Assembly: GCA_041662485.1 (NCBI GenBank)
Contig: JBAZSJ010000003.1
Coordinates: 1-64,000 of the forward strand
Reading direction: 5' to 3'
DNA length: 64,000 bases
Source of the DNA: Rariglobus sp041662485
Lineage (GTDB): Bacteria; Verrucomicrobiota; Verrucomicrobiia; Opitutales; Opitutaceae
Translations under genes and position numbers: made by a program
Shown: in pieces, positions 1 through 9,400 of the stretch
Position numbering within the stretch: the stretch's first letter is position 1
How the letters are laid out: each line of letters opens with the position of its first letter
The notes under the pieces: generated by a model
Seen by the model: only the letters and a program-made list of their open reading frames with translations
Database searches by the model: none
What the model was told of the DNA's origin: nothing

Positions 1-171
1 AAATGGGCCGAAGCCGTTATCGAAGGCGACACCGTCGTCGTGCGCAGCGACGCCGTGCCCCGCCCCGCAGCCGTGCGCTACGCCTGGGCCGACAGCCCCG
101 CCGCTTGCAACCTCTTCAACACCGAAGGTCTCCCCGCCACCCCTTTCCGCAGCGACACCTGGCCCGTCTAG
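1..171 (+). CDS. Sialate O-acetylesterase-like SGNH hydrolase, C-terminal end (5' partial)
   Basis: The frame is open from base 1 and ends at TAG 169-171, giving 56 residues. The tail reads VRYAWADSPAACNLFNTEGL then PATPFRSDTWPV, which matches the conserved end of bacterial sialate O-acetylesterases (family pattern VRYAWAD..NLYN.EGLPA.PFRTD.W). These enzymes remove O-acetyl groups from sialic acids or other glycans in the periplasm. The catalytic Ser and the Asp-His pair would lie upstream, outside the window. This is the only gene here that looks like resident chromosome, so the accessory region probably begins just after it. The assignment rests on the tail alone. Confidence 0.6.
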   Translation, partial: KWAEAVIEGDTVVVRSDAVPRPAAVRYAWADSPAACNLFNTEGLPATPFRSDTWPV

Positions 172-244
172 CGCCTGGCCATCTGCAAGGGACACTTCGA
201 CGAAATACTACCTGTGAAAGCGCCCACGCACCACGGTAGCGGCC

Positions 245-490
245 TCTATCGATCAGCACGGCTTGCCCCGTGTTAGGCACCGCCAGCGTCTTGTTTTGGG
301 CTTCGCGGAGTTCGGCCCAGTCGCTCGAAGCGGGAACGGCAATACGGGCCCCATAGTTCACAGAATCGACGGAAAGCGTAGCATTGGCCGAGGTGCCAAC
401 GGTGATTTTTGCAGTGTTGCTACTGCCTGCGATGCCGAACGGATCCACCGCTCCATTGGTGACCTGAACCGTGCCTCCTGGATGTTGATA
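245..490 (-). pseudogene. Remnant of an unidentified secreted or structural protein
   Basis: On the minus strand a frame is open from a TAA at 491-493 and reads a plausible protein stretch (TVQVTNGAVDPFGIAGSSNT, later DSVNYGARIAVPASSDWAEL), then degenerates into Arg/Cys-rich sequence overlapping the end of the esterase. It has no convincing start or end. The Ser/Thr/Gly/Ala-rich composition resembles extracellular beta-rich proteins, but I do not recognise the family. It may be debris left where the element entered. The rest of 172-804 holds no gene, only the repeats listed next. Confidence 0.25.
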
Positions 491-596
491 TTAGGATGGG
501 GATTGACTGCAGACTACTCCGTGACGCGGGGGAAACAACGCCCACGCTACTTTCCAGTTGAGTGCCGGACTCCACGCACACCCAAGCTTGGATGAT

Positions 597-620
597 CGTC
601 CGTCAGGTCGTCCGTCAGGT
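597..620. repeat. Two tandem copies of a 12-mer
   Basis: CGTCCGTCAGGT occurs twice in tandem (597-608 and 609-620) and is followed by the related CGTCCCTCGGACGTCC. It lies in non-coding sequence between the esterase and the first accessory gene. It could be a slippage product or the edge of a mobile element. Confidence 0.7.
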
Positions 621-727
621 CGTCCCTCGGACGTCCTGTCCATCTTCATCAAACAGCGGCCCCTGCCACCAAGAGGAAATTTCAAAAAAATTACGGTCTT
701 ATCGGAAAAACTGAGGACCGGCTCGGT

Positions 728-777
728 ATGATGAGTTACCAAGACTCATCATCTCCTGTTCCCACGAACTGGGACAG
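728..777. promoter_or_regulatory. Two adjacent dyads upstream of the phosphatase module
   Basis: A perfect 9-bp inverted repeat (ATGATGAGT 728-736, ACTCATCAT 744-752, 7-nt loop) is followed at once by a second, bulged dyad (CTGTTCCCA 756-764, TGGGACAG 770-777). Neither has a T-tract, so an operator is more likely than a terminator. The gene at 805 starts 27 bases later. The CATCATCTC motif after the first dyad recurs at 795-803. Confidence 0.45.
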
Positions 778-804
778 TGCGACAAAGTAAGAATTCATCA
801 TCTC

Positions 805-1215
805 ATGAAGGAGAAATCACCCGGTGGAAACCACGTGCCCGATGCTGCGGCACCTCAGCCCATAAACGGCATCCTCCACGACTGGTTTGAAACCGGGACC
901 GAGGGGGTGATTTGGGCCCTGCTAGATGACGACCATCCAGACGGTGATTATGATGGGCTCCATGTCATCCACGAAGGGGACCACCTGACTATTTTGACCG
1001 AAACCGGTCAGATCGCATGGCAGGGAACAATCCAATGCGACCGTAAGATCGGGGCGATCCCCCGCCCCACCAACCCGAACTACATTCAGCAAGCCACACT
1101 CGGATGTTGGGTTCATTGGATTCAGTCCGGATTTGAACCGGATCGGTGGGCCGAATTTTTCATCCGAGGAGACGCGACTCCACTCCGGGGCATTTTAATC
1201 AAAGGCAAAAGATGA
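805..1215 (+). CDS. Unknown-domain protein, short copy (paralogue of the 51923-52780 protein)
   Basis: 136 residues with no signal peptide or TM segment. From residue ~22 (ILHDWFETGTEGVIWALLDD) to ~130 it aligns nearly end to end with the N-terminal half of the minus-strand protein at 51923-52780, sharing DWFETG.EGV.WAL, RPTNP.(Y/F)IQQ, LGCW(V/I)HWIQ and FEPD.WAEFFIR. This copy stops after the shared domain, whereas the other copy continues into a HigA-like antitoxin domain. I do not recognise the domain. The conserved Trp and aromatic residues suggest a small beta-rich binding module. It is the first gene of the left phosphatase module. The start ATG follows the dyads at 728-777. Confidence 0.7.
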   Translation: MKEKSPGGNHVPDAAAPQPINGILHDWFETGTEGVIWALLDDDHPDGDYDGLHVIHEGDHLTILTETGQIAWQGTIQCDRKIGAIPRPTNPNYIQQATLGCWVHWIQSGFEPDRWAEFFIRGDATPLRGILIKGKR

Positions 1216-1472
1216 ACGCGCTGATCTCTTGGTTGTTGGAACCCCCTACCGCGCGGTGGTTCTTCGCATCACGCCAAACCAGTAAAAATCCCTCCGGGCT
1301 ATTAGTTCAGATACAAACCGTAGGGGGAATGAATCGCGAATTCGGTTCGGTATTGCTGAACGTGAAAACAAGGCGCAAAGCCGATACCGTAGACCCTTTT
1401 AGGCGGAGCGATTCAAGCGAGGCCGGCTTGCTGATGCACCTCCCTCGAAGCATGGCGCTGCACCAAAAATGA
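1212..1472 (+). CDS. Possible small hypothetical protein
   Basis: An 86-codon frame whose ATG overlaps the preceding stop as ATGA (1212-1215), which would allow translational coupling. The composition is unremarkable and I see no motif. It occupies the ~320-base gap between the unknown-domain gene and the phosphatase gene. In the right-hand copy the equivalent position is a HigA domain, but this sequence does not resemble it. It may be a decayed remnant or chance. Confidence 0.25.
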   Translation: MNALISWLLEPPTARWFFASRQTSKNPSGLLVQIQTVGGMNREFGSVLLNVKTRRKADTVDPFRRSDSSEAGLLMHLPRSMALHQK

Positions 1473-1538
1473 CGCGTTACGCCAGTCACGCAGATCAGAT
1501 CACGCTCACCACAAATCCAAACTTAACCTGATTCAAAT

Positions 1539-2081
1539 ATGCATACCGCTCCCTACAGACGCAGCTACTGGGTCGTCCCCGGCAAGTTTCTCGCCGGCTG
1601 TTATCCCAGTGGCCAGACGCCGGCTTCGTCCGCCGAAAAAATTCAGGGCCTGATCAAGGCAGGCATCACCGACATCGTGTGCCTCATGGAGCCCACGGAA
1701 ACCAACCATGATGGCCGGCCGTTTCATGATTACCTGCCGCCGGCCAAGGAAGCCGCTGCAGCTGTCGGCCGGGAGCTGCGCTGGAGCCGGCACCCAATCG
1801 TGGATGGTTCGATCACCACGGTGGAGGCGCTGGGATCGATCCTCGATGACATTGATACCGCACTCCAACGGGGTGGCGTGGTTTACGCCCACTGCTGGGG
1901 TGGTCGTGGTCGCACCGGCACCGTCGTTTGCTGCTGGCTCATCCGGCATGGGTTGGCCGCGCCGGCTCTGGCGGTGGACAAGATGCACGCGCTCATCGGC
2001 GACAAGATCGAGGATTTCAGGCCAACGCCGGAAAACGCCAAACAGCGCCTCTTCATTGAGGCGTGGCGCCACGGACAATGA
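1539..2081 (+). CDS. Tyrosine/dual-specificity protein phosphatase, left copy
   Basis: 180 residues. The phosphatase signature HCWGGRGRTGTVV is present: nucleophile Cys119, Arg125 (CX5R) and the following Thr, preceded by the usual hydrophobic beta-strand GGVVYA. This fold hydrolyses phospho-tyrosine or related phosphoesters through a cysteinyl-phosphate. The protein is cytoplasmic (no signal peptide) and close to family size. About 167 of 180 residues are identical to the minus-strand copy at 52777-53319. Its stop codon overlaps the start of the antitoxin-like gene (ATGA), so the two are translationally coupled. The substrate is unknown. Being next to antitoxin-like and ATPase-like genes suggests a regulatory role inside the element rather than housekeeping. 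Confidence 0.88.
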   Translation: MHTAPYRRSYWVVPGKFLAGCYPSGQTPASSAEKIQGLIKAGITDIVCLMEPTETNHDGRPFHDYLPPAKEAAAAVGRELRWSRHPIVDGSITTVEALGSILDDIDTALQRGGVVYAHCWGGRGRTGTVVCCWLIRHGLAAPALAVDKMHALIGDKIEDFRPTPENAKQRLFIEAWRHGQ

Positions 2082-2494
2082 TCACCTCTCCGACGGACCT
2101 CTTCGCATTGGCTTGTAAGCCAGAGCTGGAACTAATCGCAACGATTCGGCGAGGTCTGCCGGTTCGTGTGTTCACCAATCTTGCCCGCGCCCTGAAAATG
2201 CCCGAAAGCACATTGGCGAGGCACCTGCATATCAGCTATCGGACCATTCAGAGAAAACGCACTCATGGTGGTCTGCTGAGTCCTGAAATCTCAGAAAAAA
2301 TAATCCGTGTTGCGCGCGTGCGTGATTTGGCCGGCACTCTTTTCACCAGCGACGACGCCATCATAGATTGGCTGACGACCACAAAGGCACCCGCACTCCA
2401 TGGGGTTCCTCCCATTGCCTGGATGGACACCGCAACGGGGGCACGCCAAGTGGAGGCACTGCTGCTCGGAATCATCCACGGAAACGTGATGTAG
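2078..2494 (+). CDS. Xre/MbcA/ParS-like antitoxin (DUF2384-type) with no toxin gene
   Basis: 138 residues, starting at the ATG that overlaps the phosphatase stop. The N-terminal half is a HTH (FTNLARALKMPESTLARHLH then ISYRTIQRKR). The C-terminal part ends APALHGVPPIAWMDTATGAR and QVEALLLGIIHG, which is the typical toxin-binding tail of MbcA/ParS/Xre antitoxins (A.GG.tP...l.t..G...V...L..I.hG). Such proteins normally precede a RES-domain NAD+-degrading toxin. Here the next gene is instead the degraded-P-loop ATPase and no RES domain is nearby. It may act as a DNA-binding regulator of the module. The family call is secure at the level of fold and tail, but its function here is inferred. Confidence 0.75.
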   Translation: MITSPTDLFALACKPELELIATIRRGLPVRVFTNLARALKMPESTLARHLHISYRTIQRKRTHGGLLSPEISEKIIRVARVRDLAGTLFTSDDAIIDWLTTTKAPALHGVPPIAWMDTATGARQVEALLLGIIHGNVM

Positions 2495-2538
2495 CGCCGG
2501 AATTAAAACCGCCGCCATAAACCAAACACCCGTTCTTT

Positions 2539-3525
2539 ATGCCCAGGAAACAAACCCCAAAGGCATCCTTGAATCAGACCTCTCCCAAAAAGACGGTATC
2601 AGCGGAGACTCTGGAAAAGGCATATCGGCTGGTTAAACGGTCCGACAGCCCGGCAGGTAAGCGGACGGCTTCTGCCGTGAGCCTCGATGACATCGTCGCC
2701 TTTTCCCAGACTCCTGCGAGCCGCACGGAAACCCGCGCGTTCATCCGCTACAGTGGCAAACCGCTCTATGCGGCCGACCCAAACTATCCAGGCCTCATCG
2801 TTGAAGTGTCTCCAGATGGCACCAGACGGCTTGGTCGGCTCGTGAATCGTAAATTTGTAGAATGCGTGATGCCATCCGTGAAAGGACATGCGTCCACCGA
2901 TAAACCCGCCATATCAGCCGATCACCTGACTGATCTCGTGCAACTCATGACCGAACGTGGGCGGCGACTACTGCTTTTTGGTCGGCAGCCCTCGGAAAGG
3001 ACATCCCTTGTAAAAAATGCGGCGGACCGGGCTAAGGGAACCTTGATTTACTGCGATATTACGACGGCGACCGACCTGCACGGGGTGGCCCTCAGGCTGA
3101 TGGCGGCAACGCCAAAGGAGGTTGGAGCGAGGCTGAAACGATCACTTTCCATCGCCAGAAACTATCTGGCGAATGTCCGCATATCGGACGGGAAAATCAT
3201 CATCACCGGTGAGCCACATCCGGATCATAGTCATACAACTCTGGACGCCGTATTAAACTATTTCAACAAACGTGCTGCCAGGGATGATCAGCCTTGGACT
3301 GTCTGCCTGGATGGCTTTGAGGCGCTCTACACCTTGGGTGGGCCTCGCATCGATTGGCGCTTGCGCGGTTTGATGCAGGAACACCGTAACCTGAATTATA
3401 TTCTGATCATCTCTGATTACGAAACGATCAACCGTCTAGCCGGACCCAAGGCACCGTTTTACAAGCAGCGCCATCAGATGGAAGTCAGCTCCGGACGATC
3501 TCGCCTGACACCCCTGCAGAATTGA
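2539..3525 (+). CDS. AAA/STAND-like ATPase with degenerate P-loop
   Basis: 328 residues. Residues 1-115 are a basic N-terminal domain (EKAYRLVKRSDSP, SLDDIVAFSQTP, YPGLIVEVSPDGTRRLGRLV) that is duplicated in the remnant at 51445-51813. From ~125 the layout resembles archaeal-type AAA/STAND ATPases: LLLFGRQPSERTSLV at 144-158 sits where GxxxxGKTSL belongs, with Lys replaced by Arg and the preceding Gly by Glu. WTVCLDGFEAL is Walker B-like, and ILIISDYETINRLAG plus PFYKQR resemble the sensor/'GS...R' region. ATP hydrolysis is therefore doubtful. The protein may be a structural or nucleotide-independent adaptor, perhaps analogous to TnsC/TniB regulators given its link to the tns operon. It starts 44 bp after the antitoxin-like gene. 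Confidence 0.65.
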   Translation: MPRKQTPKASLNQTSPKKTVSAETLEKAYRLVKRSDSPAGKRTASAVSLDDIVAFSQTPASRTETRAFIRYSGKPLYAADPNYPGLIVEVSPDGTRRLGRLVNRKFVECVMPSVKGHASTDKPAISADHLTDLVQLMTERGRRLLLFGRQPSERTSLVKNAADRAKGTLIYCDITTATDLHGVALRLMAATPKEVGARLKRSLSIARNYLANVRISDGKIIITGEPHPDHSHTTLDAVLNYFNKRAARDDQPWTVCLDGFEALYTLGGPRIDWRLRGLMQEHRNLNYILIISDYETINRLAGPKAPFYKQRHQMEVSSGRSRLTPLQN

Positions 3526-3584
3526 TACATGTTTAGACGAATCAGCTGCTTGCATTCCACTTGTCGGAACCCTAACTGAAGCAA

Positions 3585-5174
3585 GTGGATAACGATATTG
3601 CATCAACTTCCCCTTCGAACTCAACAAGTCACGGGGCTAGTCGATTCGGTGTATTCTATCATCTCGCTGCACCCAAGTCCTCCGAGTATCGCTGCGTCCT
3701 GCGTATTTTCGTCATAGCTCGAGAGCGTTTCGAAGTAGCCCTGCGCCCATCTGAAGTGACCGCACGGCTCGCCGCAGACCCCGACTGGCCGCATGCCCCG
3801 AACGATACAGAAGCCGAAGTTCTCGCCTGCCTCAATGCCCTTCGCGATTGGGGCAACCTTACCGCCACTCGTGATATCGTCTCCGCCCGCACCATCGACG
3901 AATATCTCCACCCAAAATTCATCTACCAACTCACCTCCGCCGGCGAAATCGCCGAGCGCGCTCTGAATTTTTACGAGGAAGGTCTGCACCGCCCCGGCGA
4001 ACTCTCCACCTCCGCGCTTCGCGATATAGCCGACACGCTCGACGAACTCCTTAGTCTTCTGGGTGCACCAGAGTTAGACGAGACCAAGGCCGCCCGTGCC
4101 CTCTCAGATCTCGCGGATCGCTTTGATACTCTCGTGGCTCGCGCTCAGATGTTTGTCGGAGGATTGCAACGCGAACTGGATCGCCCCTCAACGGAGGAGT
4201 CCGCCTTTCTTGCCCTCAAGGAAGAATTGCTCAATTACTTACAACGCTTCGTTCGCGAACTCGCACAGTCGAGTTACCGCATCCGCGATTCCCTCCGTAT
4301 CCTCGATGAGGCTGGCGTCTCGCCATTGCTGGAATCCGCCGTCCGCGCCGACTTGGTTGATGTGCTCGCCCCCACGCCCGCACTGCGCGAACGCACCACG
4401 TCCAAATGGCAATCACGCTGGACTGGCCTGCGCGGCTGGTTCATCGGCTCCCCCGGACATCCGGCTCAGGCGGAAAGCCTTCGCGCCCGGGCGCTCGCAG
4501 CCATCCCCGCCTTGCTGGAGCGTGTGCGGCGCATGCACGACCAACGGGCCAATCGGGCCGACCGCGCGACCGATTTCATCACCCTTGCCCGTTGGTTCGC
4601 TTGCGCCCCGACCAACGAAGACCTCCATCGTCTCTGGCGCGTGGCCTTCGCCCTTTCATCAAGCCGACACCTCCGCGTCAACGACACGACCCTCCAGGCT
4701 TGGGCTGCGCTGGACGATGGTGCCCGCCCCGCTTGGGAAGATTGCCCACCCTACATCATCACCATCGCCCAGTGGCGTCGTGGCCGCTCCGCCCCTCGCG
4801 GTGCGCCTCCCGGCATCATCGATCGCACAGCCGCGCGCGCCGCGTTGCTCGCCCGCGCCGCCGCCGAGGCTCGCGAATTGCGCGCCGCCCGTGCCGCTCT
4901 CGCGGCCCGAACTCCCTGCTCCCTGTCCGCACTTCCTGAACTAGATGCCCCCGGCTTCGAAGTTCTGTTGGATGCCATTGGCGAGGCGTTCGCCCAGATT
5001 GGACCAAGCGATGACCATGGCGAAGCAACCACCGCCGATGGCGGGCTTTTCGTCCGCCTCCAGTTGCCCACCCCCCGTGATAGCCTAGTTGGCATCCAAA
5101 CTCCCGAGGGCGTCCTGCAAGGACCCAATGTCCGTCTCACCCTACGCCTGACCGACGACCATCCCGTCGCATGA
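3585..5174 (+). CDS. jetA: Wadjet JetA-like subunit (DUF2397/TIGR02677), kleisin role
   Basis: 529 residues. The N-terminal part matches DUF2397: FYHLAAPKSSEYRCVLRIF, then LRPSEVTARL, LRDWGNLTATRD, YQLTSAGEIAERALNFYE and GELSTSALRDIADTLDEL. In Wadjet this is the MukF-like kleisin that joins the SMC heads to JetB and JetD. The complex extrudes and then cleaves small circular DNA, blocking plasmids. The start is a GTG, with no ATG before the conserved domain. The stop overlaps jetB as ATGA. The DUF2397/DUF2398/TIGR02680/TIGR02679 gene set corresponds, as I recall, to Wadjet type II. Confidence 0.9.
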   Translation: MDNDIASTSPSNSTSHGASRFGVFYHLAAPKSSEYRCVLRIFVIARERFEVALRPSEVTARLAADPDWPHAPNDTEAEVLACLNALRDWGNLTATRDIVSARTIDEYLHPKFIYQLTSAGEIAERALNFYEEGLHRPGELSTSALRDIADTLDELLSLLGAPELDETKAARALSDLADRFDTLVARAQMFVGGLQRELDRPSTEESAFLALKEELLNYLQRFVRELAQSSYRIRDSLRILDEAGVSPLLESAVRADLVDVLAPTPALRERTTSKWQSRWTGLRGWFIGSPGHPAQAESLRARALAAIPALLERVRRMHDQRANRADRATDFITLARWFACAPTNEDLHRLWRVAFALSSSRHLRVNDTTLQAWAALDDGARPAWEDCPPYIITIAQWRRGRSAPRGAPPGIIDRTAARAALLARAAAEARELRAARAALAARTPCSLSALPELDAPGFEVLLDAIGEAFAQIGPSDDHGEATTADGGLFVRLQLPTPRDSLVGIQTPEGVLQGPNVRLTLRLTDDHPVA

Positions 5175-6412
5175 ACCCTCCTCCACACGAAGCCTCCGAG
5201 ATCGAACGGCTCTCCGCCGATGAACGGCGGTCAGCTTTGCGCGCACTCCTTCGCCGTCCACTTCTGCTTGCTGATCACCCCGAGCATCGTGCCGACTTCG
5301 CCAAAGTACGCCGCCATGCCGACTCGATCCGCACCTGGTTTCTCCGTCATGCTGGCTGGACTTTCGACCTCACTACCGAATGTGCCCGGCTCTACAAAGT
5401 CCCCGCCCGGCTGGACGACGCCAGTCGCCCCGCGCTCCATCCCCGCGACGAAACCCCGTTCACCCGCACCCGCTACACACTTTTCTGCCTGGCCCTCGCC
5501 GTGCTCGTGCGCGGCGAACGCCAGATTACCCTCGGCCAGCTCGCACACACAATCGTAGGCCTCTGGCGCGAAGACCCCGCCTTCTCCAGTCTGACCTTCG
5601 ACCTCGATGCTCCTGACTCGCGACGCGACCTCATCGCCGCCATACGCCTCCTGCTGGAGCTACGAGCCTTGGTGCAGGTTGATGGCGACGACCAACGTTT
5701 CATGCATGACCGCACCCAGGAAGTGCTCTACGACGTAAACCATCACGTTCTTTTCCGCCTGCTTGCATCCCGCCGACCACCCAGCTCGATCACGGATACC
5801 GATTGGCACGTGCGGCTCGCCTCCCTTGTCGCCGAACCTGCTATTGACGAGGAGGAACAACGCAATCAACGCATCCGCCACTTCATTACCCGCCGTCTGC
5901 TCGATGATCCCGTGCTCTACCCGACCTTCGATCTCAGTCGGGATGCTCAGGATTATTTTCTGAAGCAACGCCCCCATATTCTCCAAGCCCTTGCCGAGGC
6001 CACCGACCTAGAACCTGAAGATCGTCTAGACGGCCTCGCGCTGTCCGATAAATTTGGCGACTGTACCGATATTGGCTTGCCTGAAGAAGGCACCGACGGG
6101 CACGCCACGCTCCTCGTCGCCGAACACCTCGGGCAACTCCGTCTCGCCACGTCCGGAGACATCGTGCCCTTTTCGCTGATCGAACGCTTCCTCGCCGAAA
6201 AAGCCCAAGCCCACCGCTCTTTCTGGCGCAAAGACGCCACCGCCACCGGCTCCGAACACGCGCTCGCCCGCTCCGTGGTGTTCCGCTTGGCCGGCCTAGA
6301 CCTGGTGCGCGTGTTACCCGAGGGAGTCGTCGTAATGCCCGCCATTCACCGCTACCGTCACGAACTCCGCGCTACGGCGGAGCCGGCACCGGAGCCACTG
6401 CCCTACTCTTAA
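5171..6412 (+). CDS. jetB: Wadjet JetB-like subunit (DUF2398/TIGR02678), MukE role
   Basis: 413 residues. It has the start expected for DUF2398 proteins: ERRSALRALLRRPLLLADHP, HADSIRTWFLRHAGW, ARLYKVPARLDD and TRTRYTLFCLALAVLVRGER. It is the winged-helix MukE-like partner that binds the kleisin JetA. It overlaps jetA by four bases (ATGA) and ends eight bases before jetC, so the operon is translated as a unit. Its length is usual for the family and no frameshift is visible. Confidence 0.9.
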   Translation: MNPPPHEASEIERLSADERRSALRALLRRPLLLADHPEHRADFAKVRRHADSIRTWFLRHAGWTFDLTTECARLYKVPARLDDASRPALHPRDETPFTRTRYTLFCLALAVLVRGERQITLGQLAHTIVGLWREDPAFSSLTFDLDAPDSRRDLIAAIRLLLELRALVQVDGDDQRFMHDRTQEVLYDVNHHVLFRLLASRRPPSSITDTDWHVRLASLVAEPAIDEEEQRNQRIRHFITRRLLDDPVLYPTFDLSRDAQDYFLKQRPHILQALAEATDLEPEDRLDGLALSDKFGDCTDIGLPEEGTDGHATLLVAEHLGQLRLATSGDIVPFSLIERFLAEKAQAHRSFWRKDATATGSEHALARSVVFRLAGLDLVRVLPEGVVVMPAIHRYRHELRATAEPAPEPLPYS

Positions 6413-6420
6413 AACACGCC

Positions 6421-9400
6421 ATGCTTCCCCAGCCCTCATCTCATCGTTTTCAGCCCCTGCGTAGCGGGCTCATCAACCTCTTCAAATATCAGGATCAAGA
6501 ATTTTGGTATGAGCGAGGTCGCCTCCTGATCCGCGGAAACAACGGCAGCGGCAAGTCCCGCGTCCTCGCCCTTCAATTGCCCTTTCTTCTCGATGGTGAG
6601 ATCAGCCCCCAGCGTGTAGAGCCCGACGGAGACTCCGCCCGTCAAATCGCCTGGCATCTCCTGATGGACGAACACGAGCAACGCACCGGCTATACTTGGA
6701 TCGAGTTTGGCCGCCGCGACGACGTCGGCGTTGAACACTTCCTCACCCTTGGCTGCGGCATGAAGGCTATTCGCGGTGGCGACAATCAGCCCACCCGTTG
6801 GTTCTTCATCACCGAGCGCCGTGTCGGAGGAGATTTCTCACTTCTCCATGGCACTCACCCGCTCAGCGCAGAACGCCTCGCCGAAGTCATCGGCAAAGAC
6901 TGCATCTACACCGCCGCCCGCGATTACCGCGCCGCCATAGACAAACGCCTTTTCGGGCTCGGCCCGGAACGCTACAAAGCGCTCATCGAACTGCTCATTC
7001 GCCTCCGAGCGCCCCAACTCGCAAAAAAACTCAAGGAGGGGCTAATCTTTACCGCCCTTTCCGACGCCCTGCCGCCCCTTCCATCCGACGTGGTCGAGAA
7101 CGTCGCCGCCGCTTTTAAAGACCTAGACACCTTGCGCGAGCAACACGAGCAGCTCCGCAAACTCGTCGCCGCGCTCACCGAGTTCCAAACCGGCTATCAA
7201 GCTTATCTGCAAACCGCCCTCCTACGTCGCGCAGCCGTTGTTCGATCACGTCACAACGAATTCGATAGTGCCCAGCGCCACGTCACTGTCATCGAACGCG
7301 ACATCACCGCCGCCGAGACCAACACCACTACATTCACCGCCACCCAAACTTTGGCCAAAGCTCACTTCACCACCACGACCACCCATCTGGAAACCCTTCA
7401 ACAAAGCAAACTCGCCAACGACGCATCTCAGCTCGATTACGCCAAGCAAGCCGCTGATTCCGCGCAAATAACCGCCGACTCCGCCGAAATCTCCGCGCAA
7501 AAAGCCGCCCACGCTCTCGAAAGCCTCGAAGCCGAGATCGAGCAACACGCCATTATTCTCAACGAACACGCCGCCGCCCTTGATCACGCCGCCCGCGATG
7601 CCCACCGCTATGCGTCTCCCGCAGGCTTTATTACAGAGCACACCCGACTGTTACCGGATGGGGCCGCTTGGGCCGTCGATCAGAGCCAGCTCACCAAACT
7701 CAAAACTGCATACGCTAAGGCCGCCGGAGATCACCAGTATCGGATAAAGCAAATTGAGGCTGGAATCGCAGACCACCACACTGCTCGCACCTCGCTTCAA
7801 TCCGCTCAAAACAACGAAGATCGCATCGCCACCCAGATTTCTACTCAAAGCGAAACTATCCGCACCCATACCGAGTCCGCACGAACCGCCGTTCTTGTCC
7901 TCGCCGATAACTACGCCATCTGGCATTCATCCCTTCGTTGGCTTGCCCCGCCCCCTTGGTCAGAAATCGCGCCCAGCTTCGAAGACTGGTTCGAAACAGC
8001 CAATGACTCACACCGCGAACTCGCCACCGTTATCGGCGAAGCTGCCCGCCGCGAAGCTGGCACCCTCGCCACCGCGAAAGCCGATCTTCTTGCCCGCCGC
8101 GCTGCACTCGCAACCGAACGTAAAACCCTCCGTGACGAGCGAGAGGCCCTTGCCGTCGGTCCGCCACCACCGCCCCCATCACCCTCCACACGAGCCCCAC
8201 TCTCCCGCACCGGTCGCTCCGGTGCTCCTCTGTGGAAAATCTGCGAATTCCAACCCACGCTCAGCGCCTCGGAACGCGCCGGCTTAGAAGCCGCTCTCGA
8301 AGCCGCAGGTCTGCTCGACGCCTGGATTATGCCCGACGGCACTTTGATTCCTAGCGGTGAACTACCCGCCGATACATTTCTGACAACCACGGCCTCACCT
8401 GCCGCCACAACTCATAACCAAGCTTGCGATGGCCCGACGCTCACCACGTGGCTTCAACCCGATCTCCCCGTCGACTCGGCTACCGGCATCACGCCCACCG
8501 CTCTTATGACCGCTCTTGCGCGTATCGGCGCGGGCTCGTCGGATAACTCTCACTGGGTCGCGCTCGACGGTCGCTGGCGACTCGGCCCCATCCATGGTCG
8601 CGGTCAAAAAAACGCCGCCATCTATCTCGGCGTGACTGGCCGCGAGGTCGCCCGCCAACGCCGTCTCGCGGAACTCGCCCTCTCCCTCACCCAACTAGAC
8701 GAGCGAGAGACATCGCTCGACCAGGAAGCTGCCGACCATACGGCTCGTGCAACCACGGCCAATGCCGAACTGAAGACCGCACCGACCGACACCGAAATTG
8801 CGCGCTTCCTCACCCTTCGCACCGAGGTGCACCTCCAACGCGACCGTACCAAGCTCGAACACGAAGACTCCGTCCGAGAAACTCACCGCGCCCGCCTCGC
8901 TGCCCAAACCGCCGAAGATGCGCTCCATCGCACCGCGCGCGATTTGGGTTACGGCGACCACCTTCATCGCCTCGCCGACCTTCGCACCGCTTGGGCACCG
9001 TATGCGCAAGCTATCACTCAACTCTGGGGTGATGCCCAAGCATGGATAACCTCCGCGCAGCGTGAGCAACAGCTTTCCAGCCAAAAACGCGTGTCAGGGG
9101 AAGAGGCTGCTCGCACCGCAAGCGAAGCCCAGAGCACCCGCACCGCCGCGTTGCAAGCGACTGAACACCACCGGACCCTTGTCCAAACTTTTGGCTCCAC
9201 CATTGAACAATATCAGCGCGATCTCCAAGCCGCCCGAAACGCCCGAAACTCTGCTCAACATGCCCTCGACGACGCCAACACAGCGGTAAACGACATCGGT
9301 AAAAAAATCATCGCGCTTCAGACGTCCCTCGGACCCGCCCAGGAAAAAGTCACTGAGGCGGGGCAACACCGCCAATCCGCCATCCTCGACCTCCGCCTAC

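Noticed and set aside
756..777. GAACTGGGACAG sequence resembling part of a Tn7 TnsB site
   Set aside because: Only one copy and it forms a local dyad; no array of matching sites was found here or near 58500.
2078..2494. Standard RES-type toxin-antitoxin pair
   Set aside because: The antitoxin fold is present, but the next gene is an AAA-like protein, not a RES toxin, and no toxin was found nearby.
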